Shown here: positions 17,820 through 25,030 of the stretch, in pieces
How positions within the stretch are numbered: the first letter of the stretch is position 1
Layout: every line of letters starts with the position of its first letter
Position numbers and translations under genes: made by a program
Source of the DNA: SIG440 sp045645905
GTDB lineage: Bacteria > Bacillota > Clostridia > Monoglobales > Monoglobaceae
Direction of reading: 5' to 3'
DNA: 41,582 nt
NCBI GenBank assembly: GCA_045645905.1
Contig: JAZRJT010000056.1
Location: 1 to 41,582 of the forward strand
Notes under the pieces: generated by a model
Told to the model about the DNA's origin: nothing
What the model saw: only the letters and a program-made list of their open reading frames with translations
The model's database searches: none

Positions 17820-17848
17820 TTGATTTTATTACCCACATATGTTATAAT
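17820..17848 (+). promoter_or_regulatory. predicted sigma-A promoter of the dnaN operon
   Basis: TTGATT (17820-17825), a 17-bp spacer, and TATAAT (17843-17848) with an extended -10 TG, about 54 bp before the dnaN ATG. A GAAAGGGG ribosome binding site follows. Confidence 0.75.
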
Positions 17849-17902
17849 AAAATCGGGTGAAAAGGATAATTATTTTACCGAAGAAAGGGGTTTTTATAAA
17901 AA

Positions 17903-19009
17903 ATGAATATTATATGTAATAAAAATATAATAAATGATGCAATAAGTTCTGTATCAAAAGCGGTTTCTACACATTCTAATTTCCCAATTCTTGAAGGAAT
18001 TCTTATAAAAGCAGATATAGAAGGAATTATTACCTTTGTTTCAAATGATATGGAGATGGGAATAGAAGCTAAAATAGAAGGTCGCGTTATAAAACCCGGT
18101 CAGACAGTTCTTAATGCAAGAATGCTTGGAAATATTATTAAAAATCTCCCTTCGGAAGAAGTATATATTGAAACTAACGAAATTAATTTCTGTATTATAA
18201 AAAGCGGAAATGCAAAATTTGAAATAATGGGTCTTAATCCTGCTGATTTTCCTGAACTTCCGTTTGTAGATAAAGAATATTCAATAAAAGTTAAAAGTAA
18301 TTCTCTTAAGGAAATGATTTCAAAGACAATATTTTGTACATCTCTCAGTGATAATAAGCCTGTATTGAAAGGATGTCTTATTGATATTAAAGATGATATT
18401 ATTAAGATGGTTGCAACAGACAGCTTTAAACTTGCAATAAGAACTTATCATCTTGACTCTATCTATGAAAGTAAAAGATTTATAGTCCCCGGTAAAACTT
18501 TGGGAGAATTAAATAAAATTATTAAAGATGCCGATGATATTGTTGAAATTAATTGTACATCAAAAAATGCTGTCTTTACATTTGAAAATTATAAGATTGT
18601 TACTCGTCTTATAGAAGGAGAATATCTAAAATACGAAAGTGCAGTTTACCAGGACGGTGAAATAGAATTAATATGTCCTTTAGGAGAATTTTTTGACAGT
18701 GTTTACCGTGCATCTCTTATTATAAACGGTAACTCAAATGATGCTCCTGTAAAACTCAAAATTATGGATAACAACATTAACGTCTCTTGCGAGACCATTA
18801 TAGGAAATGTAGATGATAATATAAGTGTTGAAACAGGAGAAGCAAATTTAGAAATTGGTTTCTTTAATGAATTTCTTCTTGATGTGTTGAGAGCCTGTGA
18901 TGATGATACAGTAAGAATAAACTTCAAAAAGAATATAAATCCTATGATTATAAGACCGCTTGAAGGAGATAAATATTTATATCTTCTTCTCCCAAGAAAG
19001 CTTAAATAA
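17903..19009 (+). CDS. dnaN: DNA polymerase III beta subunit (sliding clamp)
   Basis: Ring-shaped processivity clamp of the replisome. The 368-residue length and three-domain plan match DnaN. Recognisable segments include FPILEGILIKADIEGIITF near the N-terminus, MLGNIIKNLPSEE, FPELPF, RGFKLA-like TDSFKLAIRT and the C-terminal MIIRPLEGDKYLYLLLPRKL, where the last strand resembles the conserved P-M-R clamp end. It is the first rightward gene from the origin. Its stop overlaps the recF start (TAATG), so the two are translationally coupled. dnaA, normally directly upstream in Firmicutes, is absent. Confidence 0.95.
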   Translation: MNIICNKNIINDAISSVSKAVSTHSNFPILEGILIKADIEGIITFVSNDMEMGIEAKIEGRVIKPGQTVLNARMLGNIIKNLPSEEVYIETNEINFCIIKSGNAKFEIMGLNPADFPELPFVDKEYSIKVKSNSLKEMISKTIFCTSLSDNKPVLKGCLIDIKDDIIKMVATDSFKLAIRTYHLDSIYESKRFIVPGKTLGELNKIIKDADDIVEINCTSKNAVFTFENYKIVTRLIEGEYLKYESAVYQDGEIELICPLGEFFDSVYRASLIINGNSNDAPVKLKIMDNNINVSCETIIGNVDDNISVETGEANLEIGFFNEFLLDVLRACDDDTVRINFKKNINPMIIRPLEGDKYLYLLLPRKLK

Positions 19010-20115
19010 TGATTGTTAAAGATATATATTTTAAGAATTTCAGAAATTATGAAAATGAAAAATTTGAATTTCATGATAAATTAAATATAATATACGGCAA
19101 TAATGCTCAAGGAAAGACAAATATTCTTGAAGGAATATATATGTTTTCTTTAGGAAAGTCCAACAGAGCTTCTAAAGATTATGAAATTATAAAATTCGGG
19201 GAGGATTTTGCGGAACTTTCAATGAATTTTATTTCAAAAGAAAATAATAATTTAGGAGAAATAAAGCTGGAAAAATCAAAAAAGAAAAAGATTTTTATAA
19301 ATGAAATACCGATATCAAAAAACAGCGAGCTTGTTGGTAAGTTTAATGTAGTCTTTTTTGGGCCTGAATATCTGAGTCTTATACGTGAGGGACCCAAAAA
19401 ACGTCGTAAGAATATTGATGTTATGATAAGTCAGCTTAAAATTGGGTATGTTGCAGCTCTCTCTGATTTTAAAAGGTTGATTGAACAAAAGAATAATATT
19501 TTAAAGGGAGATTATATTGATAAAGTTTTTCTTGATGTTATAAATGAAAAAATAATTGATTTATCGGCATATATCATTAAAATAAGATATGAATATATAA
19601 AAAAAATAGAAAATATTGCTCAAAAAATTCAGCTTGATATCTCAGCAAATAAAGAAAAACTAAAAATGAATTATATATCTTGTAATTTGAATATTGATGA
19701 AAAAATTATTAATAATATAAAAAATATATTATTTGAAAAATCACAGGATATCTTTGAAAGAGAATTAAAATACAGAGAAAGTATTTTGGGACCTCATCGC
19801 GACGATATAGAATTTAAAATAAATGAAAAAGACTTAAAACTATTTGGTTCCCAGGGACAACAAAAAACAGCTGTTCTTGTTCAAAAAATCGCAGAAGTAG
19901 AGCTTTTTTATGAAGAAATTGGAGAATATCCTGTTCTTCTTCTTGATGATATAATGAGTGAGCTTGATAGCATTCGTCAGGATTATGTAATTAAAAAATT
20001 AAAGGATATGCAGATTTTCATTACATGTACAGACAGAGAAAAATTCATTAATATGGAATCCGGCAAATTTTTTAAAATAGAAAAAGGAAGTATGAAAGAA
20101 TGTACTTGCATTTAG
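19009..20115 (+). CDS. recF: DNA replication and repair protein RecF
   Basis: SMC-like ABC-type ATPase that helps load RecA at single-strand gaps and stalled forks. The 368-residue protein has Walker A IIYGNNAQGKTNILEGIYMF, the RecF motif LGPHRDDIEF, the ABC signature LFGSQGQQKTAVLV and Walker B VLLLDDIMSELDS. The coding sequence is very A-rich, giving Lys-, Asn- and Ile-rich protein. It overlaps dnaN by one base and remB by 16 bases, so these genes form one operon. The usual S4-domain gene yaaA/rlbA between dnaN and recF is missing. Confidence 0.96.
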   Translation: MIVKDIYFKNFRNYENEKFEFHDKLNIIYGNNAQGKTNILEGIYMFSLGKSNRASKDYEIIKFGEDFAELSMNFISKENNNLGEIKLEKSKKKKIFINEIPISKNSELVGKFNVVFFGPEYLSLIREGPKKRRKNIDVMISQLKIGYVAALSDFKRLIEQKNNILKGDYIDKVFLDVINEKIIDLSAYIIKIRYEYIKKIENIAQKIQLDISANKEKLKMNYISCNLNIDEKIINNIKNILFEKSQDIFERELKYRESILGPHRDDIEFKINEKDLKLFGSQGQQKTAVLVQKIAEVELFYEEIGEYPVLLLDDIMSELDSIRQDYVIKKLKDMQIFITCTDREKFINMESGKFFKIEKGSMKECTCI

Positions 20116-20360
20116 GTTGTGAAACCGTTGTAAACACAAAGAACATAATATCAATCCTTGATTTAGAGAGCACATCAATTTCAAAATATTCAAAAGAATT
20201 TTTGAAAATTGTTGAAGAAGAAGGGTTTGTAAGAAATGTTTCGGAAGAAATTCCAAAATCTTTTGTTGTCTGTGAAGAAAACGGTCAGTCGGTTATATAT
20301 ATAACTAATATTTCTACAAAAGCTTTGGCGGGAAGAATAAAAAAATACAAAGAAATTTAA
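20100..20360 (+). CDS. remB: RemB-like (DUF370) regulator protein
   Basis: An 86-residue protein of the RemA/RemB (YaaB, DUF370) family. It begins MYLHLGCETVVNTKNIISIL and contains LDLESTSISKYSKEFLK and PKSFVV, the usual RemB pattern. In B. subtilis the RemA paralogue is a DNA-binding activator of matrix and osmoprotection genes, and RemB (YaaB) lies between recF and gyrB, exactly as here. It starts inside the end of recF after a GGAAG ribosome binding site. The cellular role in this organism is unknown; the name rests on length, sequence pattern and position. Confidence 0.85.
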   Translation: MYLHLGCETVVNTKNIISILDLESTSISKYSKEFLKIVEEEGFVRNVSEEIPKSFVVCEENGQSVIYITNISTKALAGRIKKYKEI

Positions 20361-20427
20361 TTTTAGTTTTTAAAATACCAAAAAACTACTCAATTTAATT
20401 GAGACAGAAAGGTAAAGGTTAAATATT

Positions 20428-22359
20428 ATGGCAGATAGTATCACAAATGTACCTGTTGAAAATTCTTATGACGAAAGTAATATACAGGTTTTAGAAGGAC
20501 TTGAGGCGGTAAGAAAGAGACCCGGTATGTATATAGGTTCTACAACTTCACGTGGTCTTCATCACCTTGTATATGAAATTGTTGATAATTCTATTGATGA
20601 AGCCCTTGCGGGATATTGTAAGGAAATACAGGTAACAATTAAAGAAGATAATTCTATAACAGTTCGTGATGACGGTCGTGGTATACCTGTTGGCATTCAG
20701 TCACAGACCGGTCTTCCTGCAGTTGAAGTTGTATTTACTGTTCTTCATGCAGGCGGAAAGTTTGGCGGTGGCGGATATAAGGTATCAGGTGGTCTTCATG
20801 GTGTTGGTGCGTCTGTTGTTAATGCCCTTTCTGAATATCTTGAAGTTGAAATTTGTGACGGTACAAATATTTATTATCAGAAATATCAGCGAGGAACAAA
20901 ACTTAATGAACTTAAGATTATAGGAACTACCGATAAAACAGGTACTTTTGTACACTTCAAACCCGATTACGAAATATTTGAAGATCTTGTTTATGATTAT
21001 GATATTCTTCTTAAAAGACTTCGTGAACAAGCTTTTCTTAATGCAGGTGTAAAGATTGTTTTATCTGATGAAAGACCTAACGAAAAGGGTATTGAAAGAA
21101 AAGACGTTCTTCATTATGAAGGCGGTATTAAAGAATATGTTGAATATTTAAACAGGAATAAAACAGCAATTCACGAGGGTGTAATTTATGTAAATTCTAT
21201 TCGTGAAAATTCAGAAGCAGAAATTGCAATTCAGTATAACGACAGCTATACTGAAGATATAATGAGTTTTGCCAACAACATAAATACAACCGAAGGCGGA
21301 ACACACGAAACGGGCTTTAAATCCGCTTTGACCAAAGTCATAAATGATTATGCAAGAGCACATAAATTACTTAAGGATAATGAAGAAAATCTCAAGGGAG
21401 AAGACACTCGTGAAGGTATAGCTTGCGTAATTTCTGTAAAGGTTACTGAAGCTCAGTTTGAAGGACAGACAAAAACCAAGCTTGGAAACAGTGAAATTAG
21501 AACAATCGTTGAGAAAATGGTAAATGAAAAGCTTTCCGAGTTTTTTGAAGAAAATCCGGCGGTTGCAAAGATTGTTGTTGATAAAGCAATGACAGCATCC
21601 CGCGCAAGAGAGGCTGCAAAAAGAGCAAGAGATAGTACGAGAAGAAAGTCAGCACTGGAGAGCAGCACTCTTCCCGGAAAGCTTGCAGACTGTTCATCAA
21701 GAGATACAGAATTTACAGAAATATATATCGTCGAGGGTGATTCTGCGGGTGGTAGTGCTAAGCAGGGTCGTGACAGACGTTTTCAGGCTATTCTTCCTCT
21801 TTGGGGAAAAATGTTGAATGTTGAAAAATCCCGTATTGATAAGGTTTTCAGCAATGAAAAGCTTCTTCCGGTAATTACCGCAATAGGTGCCGGAATTGGT
21901 CCTGAGTTTGATGTTTCAAAAATAAGATATGGTAAGGTTGTAATTATGGCCGATGCCGACGTCGATGGTGCTCATATTAGAACTCTTCTCCTTACATTCT
22001 TTTTCCGCTATATGGAGCCTCTTATCAGAGAAGGACACGTTTATATTGCGCAGCCGCCTCTTTATAAGGTTTATAAAGGAAAGAAAGTAATTTATGCCTA
22101 TAACGATGAAGATTTAAAAGAAGCACTTGAACAAATTCCTGATGCATCAATCCAAAGATATAAGGGTCTTGGTGAAATGAACCCAGAACAGTTGTGGGAG
22201 ACAACAATGGATCCTGAGAGAAGAATTATGCTCCGTGTTGACCTTGAGGATGCAAGACGTGCTGACGAAATATTTACAATTCTTATGGGTGACAAGGTCG
22301 AACCAAGACGTGAATTCATTGAAGAACATTCAAAATCAGTAGTTAATCTTGATATTTAA
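20428..22359 (+). CDS. gyrB: DNA gyrase subunit B
   Basis: ATPase subunit of the type IIA topoisomerase that introduces negative supercoils. The 643-residue length is that of Firmicute GyrB. The GHKL ATPase region shows EIVDNSIDEALAGYC, VRDDGRGIPVGI and GGKFGGGGYKVSGGLHGVG. The Toprim domain shows VEGDSAGGSAKQGRDR, MADADVDGAHIRTLLLTFF, and the C-terminus QRYKGLGEMNPEQLWETTM. It follows remB after 67 bp containing a small AT-rich palindrome (20389-20403). gyrA, often next, is not adjacent; thyA follows instead. ParE is excluded by context and the IP/LHAGGKF features. Confidence 0.97.
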   Translation: MADSITNVPVENSYDESNIQVLEGLEAVRKRPGMYIGSTTSRGLHHLVYEIVDNSIDEALAGYCKEIQVTIKEDNSITVRDDGRGIPVGIQSQTGLPAVEVVFTVLHAGGKFGGGGYKVSGGLHGVGASVVNALSEYLEVEICDGTNIYYQKYQRGTKLNELKIIGTTDKTGTFVHFKPDYEIFEDLVYDYDILLKRLREQAFLNAGVKIVLSDERPNEKGIERKDVLHYEGGIKEYVEYLNRNKTAIHEGVIYVNSIRENSEAEIAIQYNDSYTEDIMSFANNINTTEGGTHETGFKSALTKVINDYARAHKLLKDNEENLKGEDTREGIACVISVKVTEAQFEGQTKTKLGNSEIRTIVEKMVNEKLSEFFEENPAVAKIVVDKAMTASRAREAAKRARDSTRRKSALESSTLPGKLADCSSRDTEFTEIYIVEGDSAGGSAKQGRDRRFQAILPLWGKMLNVEKSRIDKVFSNEKLLPVITAIGAGIGPEFDVSKIRYGKVVIMADADVDGAHIRTLLLTFFFRYMEPLIREGHVYIAQPPLYKVYKGKKVIYAYNDEDLKEALEQIPDASIQRYKGLGEMNPEQLWETTMDPERRIMLRVDLEDARRADEIFTILMGDKVEPRREFIEEHSKSVVNLDI

Positions 22360-22387
22360 AATATATCTTTAAATAAGGTGAATTGAA

Positions 22388-23218
22388 ATGAGCAAAGCAG
22401 ATCAAATCTTTGTAAATATGTGCAAAGATATAATAAAAAACGGCTGGTCGGATGAAGAGACTGAAGTGCGTCCCAGATGGGAAGACGGAACTCCTGCACA
22501 TACCATAAAAAAATTTGGAGTAGCTAACAGATACAATTTAGCAGAAGAATTTCCAATTTTGACTTTGCGTCCCACATATTTAAAAAGTGCAATTGATGAA
22601 ATTCTGTGGATATGGCAGAAAAAATCAAACAATATAAATGACTTAGGAAGTCATATCTGGGATAGCTGGGCAGATAAGGATGGTTCAATAGGTAAAGCTT
22701 ACGGATATCAGATGAGTGTTAAGCATAAATATCCCGAAGGCGAGTTTGACCAGGTAGACAGGGTTCTTTATGATTTGAAAAATAATCCACACAGCCGCAG
22801 AATTATGACAAACATTTATGTTCATCAGGATTTAAGTGAAATGAATTTGTATCCTTGTGCTTATAGTATGACATTCAATGTTACCGGAAATACTTTAAAT
22901 GCGATACTTAATCAGCGTTCACAGGATATTCTGGCGGCAAATGCATGGAATGTTTCTCAATACGCTGCCTTGGTACATATGTTTGCTCAGGTAAGTGGTC
23001 TTCAGGTAGGAGAGTTTGTTCACGTGATAGCAGATGCACATATATATGACAGACACGTTCCTATCATTAAGGAACTTATAAAAAGGGAGCAGTTTGAAGC
23101 TCCAAAATTGATTATAAACAAAGATATAACCAATTTCTATGATTTTACGGTAGATGACTTTGTTCTGGAAAATTATAAAACCGGAGAGCAGGTAAAAAAC
23201 ATTCCGGTTGCTGTTTAA
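22388..23218 (+). CDS. thyA: thymidylate synthase (ThyA, B. subtilis ThyA/phi3T-like type)
   Basis: Converts dUMP to dTMP using methylene-tetrahydrofolate, giving dihydrofolate. The 276-residue protein resembles the Bacillus/phi3T-type enzyme rather than the E. coli type: GTPAHTIKKFGVANRYNL, ILWIWQKKSNNINDLG, VDRVLYDLKNNPHSRR, REQFEAPKLIINKDITNFYD. The nucleophile is Cys157 in MNLYPCAYSM, and the nucleotide-binding NQRSQDILAANAWN and DAHIYDRH follow. Proteins of this type have a variant residue after the Cys instead of the enteric His, so that change is not a defect. It starts 28 bp after gyrB with an AAGGTGA site and is followed by dfrA, which recycles the folate product. Confidence 0.95.
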   Translation: MSKADQIFVNMCKDIIKNGWSDEETEVRPRWEDGTPAHTIKKFGVANRYNLAEEFPILTLRPTYLKSAIDEILWIWQKKSNNINDLGSHIWDSWADKDGSIGKAYGYQMSVKHKYPEGEFDQVDRVLYDLKNNPHSRRIMTNIYVHQDLSEMNLYPCAYSMTFNVTGNTLNAILNQRSQDILAANAWNVSQYAALVHMFAQVSGLQVGEFVHVIADAHIYDRHVPIIKELIKREQFEAPKLIINKDITNFYDFTVDDFVLENYKTGEQVKNIPVAV

Positions 23219-23231
23219 GAGGTGACTTTTT

Positions 23232-23735
23232 ATGAATATTATTGCAGCGGCTGATCTTAATTGGGGAATAGGAAAAGATAACGATTTGCTTGACCATATT
23301 CCTGAGGATATGAAATTTTTCAGAGAAAAAACCATCGGTTCGGCAGTTATTATGGGAAAAAACACTTTTTTGTCTTTTCCAAATCAAAAACCTCTACCCA
23401 AACGTCTTAATATTGTTCTTACAAGCGACAAAAACTTCAAGCCGGATGGTGTAACTGTTTGTTCCTGTATGAAAGATGCAATAAAAACAGCTCAAAAAGA
23501 TTACAGCGATGATAAAATATTCTTTATCGGTGGAGAGGCGGTGTATCGCAGTGCGGTGGACTATGCCGATACAGCTTTCATTACTAAAATTGACAAAGCA
23601 TATGAAGCAGACAGATTCTTAGTAAATTTTGACGAATTGGATAATTGGTATATTGAGTGCGAAGAATTGGTAAAAACAGAAAAAGGGGTATATATAACCT
23701 TTGTGACCTATAAGAAAAATATAAAAGGGCATTAA
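23232..23735 (+). CDS. dfrA: dihydrofolate reductase
   Basis: NADPH-dependent reduction of dihydrofolate to tetrahydrofolate, 167 residues. N-terminal IIAAADLNWGIGKDNDLLDHIPEDMKFFREKT carries the conserved W-G-I-G-x-x-N and the substrate-binding Asp position; VIMGKNTFLSFP, RLNIVLTS and FFIGGEAVYRSAV complete the cofactor site. It follows thyA by 13 bp with an AGAGGTGA ribosome binding site, a standard thyA-dfr pair. Its TAA stop lies inside the stem of the operon terminator. The gene symbol folA is equally valid. Confidence 0.95.
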   Translation: MNIIAAADLNWGIGKDNDLLDHIPEDMKFFREKTIGSAVIMGKNTFLSFPNQKPLPKRLNIVLTSDKNFKPDGVTVCSCMKDAIKTAQKDYSDDKIFFIGGEAVYRSAVDYADTAFITKIDKAYEADRFLVNFDELDNWYIECEELVKTEKGVYITFVTYKKNIKGH

Positions 23736-23745
23736 TGCCCTTTTT
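23723..23745 (+). terminator. rho-independent terminator overlapping the dfrA stop codon
   Basis: A 22-bp perfect palindrome at 23723-23744 has arms AAAAGGGCAT and ATGCCCTTTT with the stop codon TAA in its centre, and runs into a T-tract. Translating ribosomes would disrupt the hairpin until they terminate. Confidence 0.8.
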
Positions 23746-23787
23746 GCATAATTTTAAAAAGAAAAGGTCCAAAAGTGAGGGACTAAA

Positions 23788-25029
23788 ATGATTGAAGTAA
23801 AAAATCTAACAAAAATATACAAAATATATGACAAACCCGGAGACCGTATAAAAGAGTCACTCTTTCCTAAAAAATATAAGGATAAAATACAGGAATTTTA
23901 TGCTCTTTCAGACGTTAATTTTTTAATAGAAAAAGGAGAAACAGTTGGGGTAATAGGGAAAAATGGCTCAGGTAAATCCACACTTCTGAAAATTCTTACC
24001 GGAGTAATTAATCAGACTGCCGGAGAAAAAATTATGAATGGAACTGTTTCTGCTCTTTTGGAGCTTGGAACAGGCTTTAATCCCGAGTACACAGGTATTG
24101 AAAATATATACCTCAACGGAACAATCATGGGGATGAAAAAAGAAGATGTTGATAAAAAGGTGGATGAAATTGCCGAATTTGCAGAAATAGGTGAATTTAT
24201 AAATCGCCCTGTAAAAAACTATTCCAGCGGTATGTTTGTACGGCTTGCCTTTGCTGTCGCCATAAATACAGACCCTGACATACTTATTGTTGACGAAGCA
24301 TTGGCTGTGGGTGATTATCGTTTTCAGGCAAAATGCTATAATAAATTTGAAGAGCTTAAAGAAAAAGGAAAAACAATTCTATTTGTAAGCCACGATGTTG
24401 ATGCTGTGCGGCGTTTTTGTGATAGAGCAATATGGTTGGATAGCGGTAAACTAATTATGGATGGTGATGTTAGCGAAGTAACTTCCAAATATATGGAGTT
24501 TATAACAAGCAACGAAACAGATGCCGAGGCGTGCGTAAAAGGATTTAATAAAAAGACCGAAGAGCTCCTTGAGCAGGAAAAGGAATTTAATGAAATAAAC
24601 CGCTTTGGTTCAAAAATAGGATGTATAAAAAATGTAAGAGTATCAAAAGGAGATAAAGAAACAGAGGTCTTTTTCTCGGGTGATACTATTACTGTAGAAA
24701 CAGTTGTGGATGTCCCCAGTGATGCTGATCTTTCAACTACCGGTCTAGCAATTTCCCTTAAGGATAAAAACGGCGTAGACCTAATGGTTGCGGCATTACA
24801 TGACTATGATATGAGATTTAAAAGAACAGGAAGAAATATTGTCAAAATTACATTTCCTGCATATCTTAACGTGGGCGAATATACCCTTACGTCGGGGCTT
24901 GAGATGCGTCACACGTTACCGATTTCTTATTATGATTATATTGAAGGTGCAGCTTATATAAAGATTATGTGCGACAAGGAATATTTTGGTGTTTTAAAGG
25001 TTCCGTCAGAAATCACTGTGGGAGAATAA
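23788..25029 (+). CDS. Wzt/TagH-like polysaccharide or teichoic acid ABC exporter, ATP-binding protein
   Basis: ATPase subunit of an ABC-2 type exporter that flips lipid-linked polysaccharide or teichoic acid across the membrane. The 413-residue protein has Walker A GVIGKNGSGKSTLLKILTGV (about 52-71), the Q-loop-type LLELGTGFNPEYTG typical of the Wzt/TagH/RfbE clade, signature NYSSGMFVRLAFAVA, Walker B ILIVDEALAVGD and H-loop LFVSHD. Residues of about 250-413 form a C-terminal beta-rich domain like Wzt_C, which in relatives reads the carbohydrate chain end. Start ATG follows a GAGGGA site. Two glycosyltransferase genes follow at once. The partner transmembrane permease (Wzm/TagG) is not next to it, which is unusual. 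Confidence 0.92.
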   Translation: MIEVKNLTKIYKIYDKPGDRIKESLFPKKYKDKIQEFYALSDVNFLIEKGETVGVIGKNGSGKSTLLKILTGVINQTAGEKIMNGTVSALLELGTGFNPEYTGIENIYLNGTIMGMKKEDVDKKVDEIAEFAEIGEFINRPVKNYSSGMFVRLAFAVAINTDPDILIVDEALAVGDYRFQAKCYNKFEELKEKGKTILFVSHDVDAVRRFCDRAIWLDSGKLIMDGDVSEVTSKYMEFITSNETDAEACVKGFNKKTEELLEQEKEFNEINRFGSKIGCIKNVRVSKGDKETEVFFSGDTITVETVVDVPSDADLSTTGLAISLKDKNGVDLMVAALHDYDMRFKRTGRNIVKITFPAYLNVGEYTLTSGLEMRHTLPISYYDYIEGAAYIKIMCDKEYFGVLKVPSEITVGE

Positions 25030-25030
25030 A

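Noticed and set aside
23019..23027. TTCACGTGA inside thyA as a third parS
   Set aside because: Only the 9-bp core matches; several flanking bases of the 16-bp palindrome differ and the site lies in codons of a conserved protein.
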